This document shows, piece by piece, positions 50,983-62,500 of a stretch of 64,000 bases of DNA. The notes under the pieces were generated by a model. It had not been told where the DNA came from. It made no database searches and saw only the letters and a program-made list of their open reading frames with translations. The stretch is from Leucocoprinus leucothites (taxonomy: Eukaryota > Basidiomycota > Agaricomycetes > Agaricales > Agaricaceae), in NCBI GenBank assembly GCA_013368445.1, contig JAACJO010000012.1, positions 186,001 through 250,000 of the forward strand, given 5' to 3'. The translations under genes were made by a program, and so were the position numbers. Every line of letters starts with the position of its first letter. Positions within the stretch are counted from its first letter, which is position 1.

Positions 50983-51844
50983 TGAGGTCTCCTGTGAAGG
51001 TTGAAGTTGACTTGGCCCCTAGTGAAATTTATGAGTATCTTGGTATCCGCATAAGCTGAGCTGTGAGTATTTCTAATTCATTGACCGTGTCGGGTACGAC
51101 GGCGGACAGGGTCTACGTGTTCGCCACGATATTGTGTGTTACCGCCATTAATATTATATTCAATCACATCTGATCAAAAAAGCGCGACGAAGCCAGACGT
51201 GGCGAGGTCGTGGTCAACCATGTCCTCCCCTATTTCTTCCAGATGACGATGATCAATCGTGGAGTAAAAAACCGAAAGCGTTGGTTAGGCGCCGGGAGAG
51301 CCCACTGCCCAGAACCCGAAGTGCCACTGTGAATCGGTGATTCCACAGGCTTCCGGTGCCTTGGCGACAAAGCCACCATTTCATCACCACCTCCCCGATT
51401 CGGTACCGAGAACCTTGAGGGTTTCGCCGAGAGCCTATACAAACAAGGTACTCTCAGGACCCACAAGGATCCATCTATGGTCTCACCTGTCTTCATAGTT
51501 TTTTTTCCTGACAGAGTCACAGAAAAAAATCGAAGTAATGGTACACATGGTAGTATTCGAAAGCGGCTTAATCTAGTCTACCGCGGCACGTTTCACTTTG
51601 TATTCCTACCTAGAGATATTTCTAGTATGTTGTACACCAGAGAAGAAACAAACAGCGAGATAGCGAGTGACTGTAGAGGTCGGGAGAAAGTCGGAGGGGA
51701 ATGATATTATCGTGCATGAAGGGAGGGGGAAATACTCGGTTATGGACATGTGGAATCAACTAATGCAACGGGTGGTAATCGAATAGGGCAGGAATTAAAA
51801 AAAGTCCAATAGCGAAGGCTATACACCGCAAAGAGGGTTGCGGT
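50983..51844. other. Intergenic, 860 bp
   Basis: This holds the promoter of the Hsp70-like gene and the 3' flank of PEP carboxykinase. Short frames on both strands (51230-51520 minus, 51477-51704 plus) have no domain. I see no gene. Confidence 0.5.
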
Positions 51845-53820
51845 TTAGATTTGAGGGCCGGCCTCCCTCACCTTGGGCTCGACGTCGTTCTGATAGAGGG
51901 CGAATGCCTTCTGGAACATGCCAGCAAGCTTCCTAAGCTCCTTGTTGAATGCCTCCTTGTCCTTCCATGCAAGTGAGGGGTTCAACAACTCCCGGGGAAC
52001 ACCTTCGAGAGAAGTAGGTATCGAGAGGTTGAAAGCGCCGAAGTTCTCGTACTCAGCCTTGGCGAGCTCACCAGAATGCACAGCGTCGACAATGCGACGA
52101 GTGTATTTGAGCGGGCAGCGCTTACCAGAGCCGAATTTGCCGCCGGTCCAGCCAGTGTTGATCAACCAGCAGTTGACATTGTGTTTAGCCATGCGCTCAG
52201 CCAACATCTCGGCGTAACGGCCAGGATGGAGGACGATGAATGGTGCGCTGTAGCAGGTAGAGAAAGTCGGGATGGGCTCCAAGACACCGTCTTCGGTGCC
52301 AGGAGTCTTCGAAGTGTAACCAGCCAAGAAGTGGTAGCTGGCTTGTTCTGGGGTAAGGCGGGAGACGGGAGGGAGAACGCCGAAGGCGTCGCAGGTAAGC
52401 ATGATGATATTGCTGGGTTGCCGGTCAACGATGCAGGGAATCTGGGCATTGGGGATGTATTCAATAGGGTATGCGCAACGGGTGTTCTCCGTGATGCTGA
52501 TATCATCGTAGTCAGGTTGGCGGGAAGAGGGACTGTAGACGACGTTTTCGAGGATAGAGCCGAATTTAATAGCATTGTAAATATCAGGCTCCTTCTCGGC
52601 GGAGAGGTTGATGCACTTGGCGTAGCAACCACCTTCAATATTGAAAACGCCAGTATCCGACCACACGTGCTCATCGTCACCGATGAGGAGGCGGTTGGGA
52701 TCAGCAGATAGGGTAGTCTTTCCAGTCCCTGAGAGACCGAAGAAGAGAGTGACGTCATTGTTCTCTTTGCCGACGTTGGCGGAGGAGTGGAGAGAGAGTT
52801 GACCGAATTTGACGGGTTGAAGGTAGTGCTAGAAGACATACTGTTAATAAAATACACTTGTACGGAATTGGAAGTGGAAAATTTACCATGACGGAGAAGA
52901 CACCCTTCTTCATCTCACCAGCGTATTCAGTTCCAAGAATGACCATCTCCATGCGCTTGAAGTTGATTTCTACGGAGGTGGTGGAGCTCATACCCTTCGT
53001 GAAGCGGTTAGCTGGGAATTGACCAGCATTGTAGATGATGAAGTCAGGTTCGCCAAAGTCCTTGAGCTGCTCTTCAGTTGGACGGATGAGCATGTTATGC
53101 TAAGCGATGTTAGGATGATCAATTGACTGCCCGATTAAGAAAGAGGCTGCCATGACGTACCATGAAAAGGGCATGGTAGGCTCGCGCACAGATAACGCGA
53201 ACCTTGATGCGATATTTGGGATCCCACTAGAAACAAACGATCAGATATTGTTTGAGAAGCAAGAGTAGAGTAGAGTAGACGCACTCCCGCAAAGCCGTCG
53301 AAAACATAGACATTGTCACGAGTGTTCAGGTAGTCGATGGCACGCTCGCGGTTGATTTCGAAAGTGTCTAGAGATGAGACCAGCGTCAAGGGTTTGTCCG
53401 GCTAAATGAAAAACCTAGACATACGCTCGTCCATCTTGATGTTGACGGAACCCCACCAGATGTCATCCTTGGAGGTCTCCTCGTAGACGATACGTTTGTC
53501 TTTGGGAGAGCGACCAGTCTTCTTGCCAGAGAAGTTGATGAGGGCGCCAGACGAGGAGATGATGGCACCTTCGTTCCGGATGGCATCCTCATAGAGCTGG
53601 GCCGGGGCAGCGTTGCGCTTGATTTGGATACGATCCATATCAAAGCCAGCCTGGGAGAAGTAATCCAGGTCGCGACCGATCACTGAATAATCGGTTAGCG
53701 ATGTCGAAGAGAGCAGGAGTGGCACATACAGTTGGAATGTTGCTCAAAGTCGGCGGCCTGGGCATAGTTCTTGTGGAGGATGTGGGGGGTGACATAGGGC
53801 GTATGGTGGGGGAGAACCAT
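51845..53820 (-). CDS. PCK1: Phosphoenolpyruvate carboxykinase (ATP)
   Basis: Converts oxaloacetate to phosphoenolpyruvate with ATP, the first committed gluconeogenic step, in the cytosol. It starts [20 protein letters not shown]. Then [76 protein letters not shown] with [20 protein letters not shown], the kinase-1a P-loop GLSGTGKTT, the kinase-2 [51 protein letters not shown] and [20 protein letters not shown]. The end is KVREAGPQI. All motifs needed for ATP-dependent catalysis are present, and the GGCYAK metal site is intact. Six or so introns. Length about 540, usual for the yeast-type enzyme. Genes of this kind are repressed by glucose, but I did not identify regulatory sites. Confidence 0.97.
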
Positions 53821-54381
53821 TTTGAATTGAGGACGAATAAGCTAGAAAGGAGAGAGAGGTGAGTTGGGGGGACAAGGGGGTAAGATTATATAGTGTTATA
53901 TATGAGGATTAGGGGAGGGTAAGCTGGATCCAAGATCCGGGGGCCGTGCGAAGGTTTTTCCCGTGACAGACGGATTAGCCATCCGACTAATCGAGCTAAA
54001 TCATGCGGAACGAGGTGCAGAAACTCACCAGCCGACTGCGAGAGGAAGGCGAGGACAGAAACCAGCTGCAGGACAGGCCTATTCTGCGAGCCTTTATAGT
54101 CCCTGACCCCCTTAGAGGCATAGGTTGTCAGCGAACCTGTGGCACATTGGGCCAATGATAGTCAGTCGAGAACACGGCTTGACCCGACTGTCCAAGTGGT
54201 TTCGGTGCCCCGAAGCCAGCTATGCGGAATTTGGAACCACGCGAGTGGTCCTGTCAATTCACATGCCCCACAGGGCAACGGAGTGCCGTGATCTCTTCTG
54301 GCACTGTATATTGGTTGCTCATCCACTGCATTTGCCGTATATTCTCTTATACAGCGCTATGAGTTTCACCTCTGGCAGGCC
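53821..54381. other. Divergent promoter region of PCK1 and the acetyltransferase gene
   Basis: 560 bp between two divergent starts. Besides the TATA-like box, nothing distinctive is seen. CCAAT-like strings occur but none is clearly placed. Confidence 0.45.
53886..53892 (-). promoter_or_regulatory. TATA-like box of the PEP carboxykinase gene
   Basis: TATATAA on the minus strand about 66 bp upstream of the start codon, in an AT-rich patch (53883-53905) within otherwise GC-richer sequence. Confidence 0.55.
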
Positions 54382-54985
54382 ATGGCCCCTGCGGCGCAGA
54401 GCGAGATCCTCATTCGACCTCTAAGGGCATCTGATGTACCTAACATTCGTTCCCTCCATGTATGTTGTCCTTTATTAGGCTCCTGTCCGAGCTAACCACA
54501 CAAGGATACAGTCCCTTGTCCTTCCTATTCAATATCCTCCTGCTTTCTTCACTCAGCTCCTGGTCCTTCCGTCCAGAGCTTGTCTAATAGCTGTCCGCAG
54601 GGGGCAGCCTGACAGCCCAATCGCCTTTATTTCTGCTGCCCTGCATAAAACTTCAGCCCAGGGGCTTCCCAACTTCTCCGCCTCCAAGGCGTTGGATTCG
54701 CCTCGTCCGCGTATCGAACTCCTGACCCTGGGCGTACTGCCGGCCTTTCAGAATAAAGGCCTTGCACGTCGCCTCATCCGTGCTGTCGTCGACAAGCTCA
54801 GTGGACCCCTCACCGCAGGCATTCTCGTTCATGCCAACGTTGCCACAGCCAACACTGTGGCTATAAAATTCTATGAGAGCATCGGCCTACGCGTTGCCTC
54901 GGATATCATACCCAATCTCTACCGCACATTGCCACACGGCCAGCGTGATGCATATCTCGTAGCTGGACGAATAGACTGTCTTTAG
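54382..54985 (+). CDS. GNAT acetyltransferase, Naa50/Naa60-like
   Basis: Two exons joined in phase; about 180 residues. N-terminus MAPAAQSEILIRPLRASDVP then NIRSLHSLVLPIQYPPAFFT with QLLVLPSRACLIAV, which is the beta1-helix-loop pattern of N-alpha-acetyltransferases of the Naa50/Naa60 type (P-V-x-Y followed by FY/FF). RIELLTLGVLPAFQNKGLAR with RLIRAVVD is motif A; QNKGLA is the acetyl-CoA-binding Q/R-x-x-G-x-A/G loop. HANVATANTVAIKFYESIGL matches motif B (LHVQxxNxxAIxFYxxxGF). It should acetylate N-termini or lysines co-translationally or at a membrane; which of the two families is uncertain. The gene is divergent from PCK1 and its stop is 180 bp from the SLX1 start. Confidence 0.82.
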
Positions 54986-55165
54986 TCGCCTAACGTTTTG
55001 ATAGACATAGTGTATGTATTCTAATTCGGTGTACTTTAGATGTAAATTATCAACTCTGGTCCTGTTGCTGCTTAATTAGCCCCTAAAGGCCAAAAGTACT
55101 CACGTGAGTCGAGATGTCGCGTCGCGTCACAGCATTAAGTCTGTCACTTGGTGTGCAGCCAGCTT

Positions 55166-58053
55166 ATGACAAACGCTGCATCCTTCTCGTTCCCGAGTTT
55201 TTACGCCTGTTACCTTCTCAAGTCGGCAAGGACGCCACGGTCATACAAGAACTACATTGGAAGTACCCCCGACCCTGTCCGTAGACTGCGGTATGTTTCT
55301 ATTCTATCTTCTTGCAATCGGCCGACTACGGCACAAAATTAACTGCACCTGTCGCTAATTTTGACTTGGCTAGACAGCACAATGGCACCCTCGTAGGAGG
55401 CGCCCGAGAAACTGCCTTACATCGGCCCTGGATAATGCAGCTCCTGGTGCACGGCTTTCCTTCCAGACCCGTAGGTCTCACGCCTGTGCCACCAAGTCAA
55501 TGATAAACGTTCTCGCAGGCAGCCACGTCTTTTGAGTTTGCATGGCAGAATCCTCATAAATCGAGGTTCTTCTGTGACAGAGCCGAGAGGCGACTTTTTT
55601 CAAAAAGCGGAACCAAGCTCGTCGATAATATCCTGTTGGTTCTTCCTTTCTTTATTGCAGGTCGCGTGCTCTAATACGTCGTAGTGTCCTCCAACAGCTG
55701 ATTCGAACACACCCATTCAGCACATGGCCACTTCAGGTCAAAATTTTCACCGAAGAAGCCGTCCAATGTTGGAACGAGCTCGCATATACTTCGCCCTTAG
55801 TTACTGCATATCGAGATCATTTCCAATGCCACAACTCCGATGGCAATAATCGCGCACTCGGAAATGAAGGAACTAAGGAGAAAGGACTCCAAAACCCACC
55901 TTTTTTCGGACCATTATTTCCACCTGGGTTCACATGCTCAGTTGAACTAGAAGGTGTAGACGGGGAGAACGGAGTCCATGGTTCCGGACGAGAAGGGCCC
56001 GTGTCCATCACAGACGGTGAGTACTGAATTTCTTGAGTATATGCAGTTTGGTTTTGGACCTGTCGAAGCTCCGTTGCCCTGGCTGCTGTCGATCCTGTCC
56101 CCTAATTATCCAACGGCCCGCCAGTGGTCTACATCATCTGCCTCATTTACTCGAAAGTTGGATTCCTTCTTTCCCGTCTTCTGTTTTTTACCAAGGATCT
56201 GGGTCCGGCCAAACCCTTCTGTCACCCCTTCCTGGCCGCGTTTCAGCATCCAGGTATTTTAATAACACATTTCTCCCCGTTTTCCTTGGCTTCTTTTCCC
56301 GTGATGTATCATCTCTGTTCAGTGCACCCGAGCCTTGGTGCTATTTTTAATTTTATCTTTTCATCTCTTCGCTTTTCACATCTAAATTTGCAGTGGCGCA
56401 TTCTCATGTGCCTAAGGGGCTATGAACAATTTTACCTGCCCAACTTTTTTCTTGTCCTCGATCACCTGCTTGCTTGACAATGCGACATGAATGGATCTGG
56501 CACTAATATTTCCTTGACATTGACCGCTGGCAGAGCAATTTACACTGCCACACCTTGCTAAGAACACGGCGCTCATTGCAACGGGCCACGGTCTCAATTG
56601 TTCAGTCTGTGCGGCGCCCATACATGACTTTCCGACTGTACGTACGGCTTTCTATTCATCAAGTCAACTCAGTACTGAAATAACATCATTATTGAAGAAC
56701 CATCTCGGGGTAACGCTTTGTACGAATACAGGGTGTACTTCTGTTGCTCATCTCGCGTGCTTGGCACAGTCCTGGTTAGAAGCTGAACGCAACGCGGTCA
56801 CGTCATCTCCTCTCCAACCATCGACACCGTCATCCACCTTGTTCTCCTCAGCGCCTTCCTCATCTCCATCCTTACATTCCTCTCTCGCCTGTTCGACTTC
56901 TCCACATCCCTTTGGACCAGATTTACCCGCGTCCGGCCCCGTACTGCCGCCCATTGTTCCTCTGTCATCATCATTAGCGTTGTCTGCTTCTTTTGCCTCT
57001 TCCGCTGATTTGCTACCTCCTTCATCATCGGTGTCACATCTATCATCTGTTGTACTGTCTTCCCCAGTCAATCAAACGCCCGCGGCAAACAGTTCTCGTA
57101 GCACCAACAGGAAAAGTAAACGAAATTTGGTCAAGTCAGATTTTAAAATAATCAACTCAGGCCCACATTCTTATGTCTCTTCTGCAATTCCATTGGATAA
57201 TCCATTCAACTTAGGCAAAGGTTTGCTTCCTCGCGGAGGTACATGTACATCCTGTGGAAAATACACTCTATGGGGGGATATTATCAAGGGTTGCTTCAGG
57301 CGCCACACCGGTCGCGTTGTTCTCGATAGCCCGGAAAGCGATGCTGATGAAGCAGTGGAGGAGGAGGCCAAAGGACTTAAAGAGCAAAAAGAACTAGAAG
57401 GCCTTTCGGATGTAGATTTGTTTGAAGAAGCCTCCGCTGGCGGTGGCACCTCGGATTCGGACTCGGGTTCGAGTTTCAAACGCTCGCGATCGCCATTGGG
57501 TACAAACAAGTTGACGAGAGAAATGGAACCACTTAGCCTCAAGGAAAATGCCTCTGTGGCTTCTAGACGGGCGGTGAAAAATAAGACAAAGAAAGTGGAA
57601 GCGGGCAGTAGGGCGAAGGGCACGGCGAAAGGGAAAGGGAAAAAGAAAGCAGATGCTCGCGCTAGCCTGTCTTCTGCGTCAGCGTCTACGACTTCTGGAC
57701 GGGCGGCCAAAATAGAGAAAAAGAGAAAAACAACAAAAACAACGAAGCGCCCATTTGGCCCTTCCACTACATCTGCCTCTAGTAGCGAGGATCCGACGGC
57801 AAGTCCTAGTGGTACTGTGACACGTTCGCGTGGACGACCGAAGAAGCAAAAGGACGGATTGACAGGGGGAACGAAACCAGAGTTGGAAGGCTCGAATGTT
57901 GGAAAAGAGGTGCAAGCCGACCAACCCTCACCCACTGTTGTTGATGCTCCTAAACGACGTGGCCGACCTAGAAAAATCACAGGAGTCACATCCGCAACCA
58001 TTTCGTCATCACTAACGTCGACATCGACATCGACATCCTGTAGTCGTACTTAA
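55166..58053 (+). CDS. SLX1: SLX1 structure-specific endonuclease, extended with AT-hooks
   Basis: GIY-YIG nuclease that with SLX4 cleaves branched DNA (Holliday junctions, flaps) in the nucleus. Six exons in phase (55166-55290, 55374-55470, 55519-55634, 55661-56016, 56534-56637 and 56698-58053) give 717 residues. The GIY-YIG part reads [50 protein letters not shown] and [12 protein letters not shown], with the conserved Arg and Glu. [20 protein letters not shown] follows. Zinc ligands C254, C257, C274, C279, H284 and C287 are followed by a Ser/Pro-rich insert of about 160 residues before C449 and C452 ([20 protein letters not shown]). The tail is Lys/Ser-rich with two AT-hooks (RSRGRPKK about 644, KRRGRPRK about 686). 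Yeast Slx1 has 304 residues. One intron is 517 nt. Confidence 0.88.
58017..58036 (+). repeat. ACATCG hexamer repeat at SLX1 3' end
   Basis: Three near-perfect units of CGACAT code for Thr-Ser repeats (TSTSTSTS) next to the SLX1 stop codon. Replication slippage here could shift the frame relative to the coding-like segment downstream. Confidence 0.7.
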
Positions 58054-58059
58054 TCTCGA

Positions 58060-58483
58060 GACTGCCCTATTTTGGTCAATTACGAAAACAACCATCCGTC
58101 GGAACTCCCGTCGGAACTTGATGAAGTCAATCATAGACTTTCGGAACCTAAACCAAGAGCCGAAGCGGAGCAGCAGGCGTCCATAACGACACTACTCAAA
58201 ACGCAATAAACCAGCCAAGCAGAGGCAACACAGAATTGACGATGGCACCACTGCTATCCCGTTGAGTAGCGATGAAGTGGGAACCAAGTCCGAGTCGGGA
58301 GAACGAGGGTTGTTCTTTGGTATTCTAAGAAGGTCAAACGGACATGGAGATTCAGAAAGAGGAGTTGATATTATTGTGACCCCTTCAACTCCGTCTAGAG
58401 CAAGAGCAAGAGCAAGAGCAGCAAGTGAAGTCAGACCCTTGTCAATGCTAGTTGGTCTCCTAAAGGATAGATTTCTCCTTTGA
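58060..58483 (+). other. Coding-like segment after SLX1, possible broken C-terminal extension
   Basis: Downstream of the SLX1 stop, one frame reads YENNHPSELPSELDEVNHRL then SEPKPRAEAEQQAS to a stop at about 58209. A second frame, overlapping its end, reads KRNKPAKQRQHRIDDGTTAI then SSDEVGTKSESGERGLFFGI and runs through ARARARAASEVRPLSMLVGL to a stop at 58481-58483. They could be exons of a longer SLX1 form or of a small gene, or an extension broken by a frameshift. I could not find a clean intron connecting them. Confidence 0.35.
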
Positions 58484-59571
58484 AGCGCTAGGAGTATTGG
58501 GAATAAAGGGCGTTAGCGGTGCGTCCAACCGTGGACCCCAGAGAGTCCGTTATTTGAAACCGTATTCCTGCCTCCAGGAGCTTGATTCGGGATACTATAG
58601 TATCGATTTATTGGTGGCTGACGAGTCTTTTCGACGTATGTCTTATGGCCCCTGCCATGCCTATGGCTAAGCCATCTGATTCTTTCATCTCCGTCACAAG
58701 CCAAGGCCACCATACAGGATTTCCCAAACGTTCTCAGGCCCAACCACCTGTCCATCTCCTCGGGTATTCACCCTGCGCGTAATTGGGCGCTACCCCACAC
58801 TTGCCAAGCCTTCCAGTTCCGTTCCCAGTTCTGTACAACATATCATATCCCTGGCACCAAGGCACCTCGCCCTATGACGCAATTGCGGTAGCTGCGACAG
58901 TCTGGGCCACAGAATCATGCTCCGCATCACCCGCCTCTCCGCGCTGGCATACCACTCCCGACTTTTCCCATGTTTGGGAAGCCCCCTGTGCAACCATCAC
59001 GGTCTATAGCGGGCCGGGCAGGTACCCTGCTTTTTCCTGCATGTCGTCGTCACGCATGGTTTTTTCGTTCCTTCTGCAGATTTGGGGCAGGGCAATAACA
59101 TGCTTCAGGGGCTTTGTTATCTTTTGATGACGCCACCAAACTATTTTCTGAGCGTGATACTGGATTGACAGCGCCACAACTTAGCCCCGAAGGCTCCTAC
59201 TGTTATCTCGCCATAAGCTTTCTCTTGCTGAGAATCATTGATGCTGTCGTACATTAGATTCTCCGCGGGTGTGTGGTTCGGGGTTATTTTATTTTATCTT
59301 CTATTTGTGTGTACCCTTACCAGCTCTTTGGGGTGTCCTTGGTGTCCAACACAAGACTGCTGTGGGGCTCATTCCAAAGCCCAGGAATACGGGTTAATTG
59401 ACTAATGTTGTGAAACACTGGTGTATATTAGTATACATGATAAGATTTACGGTGAGATATGGAAAGCAAACGGAAGAAAACGAAATGTTCCAGTGTTAAT
59501 AAAACGTCAGACAGTACAGAGATGGGCCTCATATGAGTAGGCTCAAAGGAGAGGGAATGAATATGAATGAA
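58484..59571. other. Convergent intergenic region, 1.09 kb
   Basis: Between the SLX1 region and MED14 stop codon. Frames at 58513-58782 and 58783-59127 show no domain. I see no gene. Confidence 0.5.
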
Positions 59572-62500
59572 TCATGAAGCCTTTACAGGTAGGGCACTGG
59601 GCTTGGGCATACCACTGCCAATACTGACACCACCACTGGCACTAGCAGTCACAACAGGTACCGTAGCGCCAACAGCAGCAGAGCTAGCGGTATTAACTGC
59701 CAGTATTTCAGCCACACGCGTATGTATTGCCCTCGCCAACTTGCGGACAGCAGTATATTCGCACACTACACCCGAATCGATCCTGGCAATTTTACCGGGT
59801 CGGATATCGCCAGCCGCCAGCCCGCTTTTAACTACCTCGGCGATGATGTCACGGAATTGGGGTATAGGTTGTAGACCGTGACTCGAGCCTCCCGATGTTG
59901 TTGATGTCGATGGTTTGGTGGAAGAGGTGGTGGAGGAAAGAGAGGAGGGTGAAGAGGGATAGAGTGAATGTGAGCCATCTAGAATGGCGATTCGTTGATT
60001 CGTCATCAACCGGAAGTCCAAGGAGTGTCTAAAAGGGAAGAAGAAAAAAGCAGGGAGGTTCAGTCTCATTTAATCACCAGTGAGACCACCAAGTGCGAGG
60101 CATACCTGAGATCACCGTATAGCAGTCGATACCACCCCGCAGCTTTAGGGAACGTATCCACAACCCTATTCTTCTTCTCCTCGTCTCTTCTAATTGCCTC
60201 CAATTCAACAATTACGGGCAACGTCTCTCTCAAAAGAGCGACAAGTCGGTGTAATGACGGTGCTAGACGACCATGTCCCTGATGATCATTTCCTTGTTGC
60301 AGCATATCCCGGAAGAACGGTTCTGCGTCAACGTGTGGGTTGAAAAGATCCTCTTCAGGAATGTCCTCATCCATCGGAATTCCAGCTCCCCGAGCAGAGG
60401 GTGTGAGTGCCGCTGGTAATTTGCGACGGGCGAAGCGGAGTACGAAATGGCCCCCTGTTGGCGAGAGTTGGTCTTCGCATGTTATTGAGACAGTGTAGTT
60501 CTACAATGAGGGATGGGGTGAGATCAGCTTTTGAGAGTGTATCGTGGGTTACACACCTCGGCATATGCGAACTCTACGGTCTGCAGGTCAAACGACAGAA
60601 GCTGGATGTCAGGCCACATCTTGCCCTTGGACATTTGACCAACTGGGAACAGTTTCATAACTCTAGCATCCACACATGAGTGTAGTAAACTCACCTTCCC
60701 GTGCAATAACAACCATCTTTGATACCCTTGCCCACTCCTTTACAAACTCCTTCATACACCCTTCCACGTTCTCCGAGAAGAACGACACAACCGCCTCCTT
60801 CGAGTCATATATAATCCCTTTGGAAGGTCGAATAATTGCCCCGCCAACAGTCTTCCCCATCGGCTGCTGAACATACTTCAGTTTAACACACGTCACCACT
60901 TGTACGCTCTTTTCAGACCACCAACGAAGAGCTACTACACGGATATTCGGCATTGCTGCTTCCGCAGCTGGGACACCTGAGAGAATGTCGTTGGACTGCA
61001 CGCAGATACCTGGAATGGAGCGAACGAGAGAGGATTGGGCGTGTGCTAGGTCTTGCGTTATTGGTAGTCTACTTGTGGGGTTGACGTATGTGAATGGGAT
61101 GCTCTGGTTCTTGAGTTGCCATTCAACGTTACTGTATGCTACTCTTGCACTGTAGACCAATGACATCAGAACAAATTACGGGAAATTGCACGGGGGGAGA
61201 TCATACCAGCAGTAAGTGTACAGTTCTCGTAGCATCTGTGTTTCAAGATTAAAACTAGCAAGCCCAAAATTAGTCACAAATAATCAAATAAAGCAAGAAC
61301 AGCCATTAACTCACTCCGAGAGCCCAGACTGTGCGTCTGCAAATTCCAACTCCCTTCTCCGCTTCATCCCAACTCTCCCATCCGGATTCAAACTCTCCGT
61401 TATTCTTGCCACAGCCAACGATTCCTGTTTTAACCTATCATAATCCAACCAACAGATGTCATTGATAAGCATATGCGCAAACGTGGCATCCCGGATTGTC
61501 TCGGTGGTGATTAGAGCAAAACGGAATCGCGCGTCGGTGATGATGATCACAAGGTAGTGGTCCGGGAAGTTGGCGAGCTGGATAAAAAGGAATGTGCGTA
61601 TGTCTGAACCAAGTTTCTTCAATTCTATGGTGGCTCAAAGTTCAACAGGTGTTTTAAAGCGTCCTAAATGTAATTGCTTACCATCACGCTGGAAATTGCG
61701 CATCTTGTAACATTGGAGGCCAAGATACTTAGCCTTTTGCTCTACAAGGTCCGAAATGGTCTACAGGAATCAATTAGAACACGGAACCTGGTCATGATAG
61801 AGCTCCGAACTGACCAAGAAGCGGAATTGGAACACAGCGCCAAGTAGTACGGTAGGATTTTCATTGATCCTTTCGCTTATGGTCTTGAATCGAGGTCCTC
61901 GACCAGCAGCCGCAAGGTCACCAGTGTCCCGCAATGTTATTCGCCCCGTCCTAGGATCAATCGTGATAATGACCACCTCATCTGCGCAGAGATGTATACG
62001 AAGAGCTGGTGAACCGACTGCCAGAGGTAGATGAGTATAAACTTAAACCGACAGAATTAGGAGTACGACTCACGTTCGGTGACCCGTGTGACAACGCCAG
62101 GCGGACCGAAGACTGTTTTTGCTTCACCTGTTTGGAGTTGATACTCGAATGACATGAGTATTGCAGCTGTATGCTTCTCAATAATCGCCTTTAGCATCGC
62201 TTCAAAGTCAAGACATTCCGGTTTCTGTTCAAGCATGTTAACTTTTGAGCGCCTTGTAATCATAAGTTTGGACTCACCACTCGCAAAAGCTCCTCGGGCA
62301 ACAAAAGCTGATCTGAAGGAAGGATTACACCCAATGCACCTTTCTCTGGCTCCCACTTGACCTCGAATCGTAAACCCTCAACCTCATCCGATGGTTTCAT
62401 GTTGCCTAGTTTAGTCTTCCGTTGTAACTTGGCTAGCATCCTCGACTTTGGCGATCGCTCGGGACCAGGGCCAGCCTGTGGTGGCCCATGCGTTTCTACT

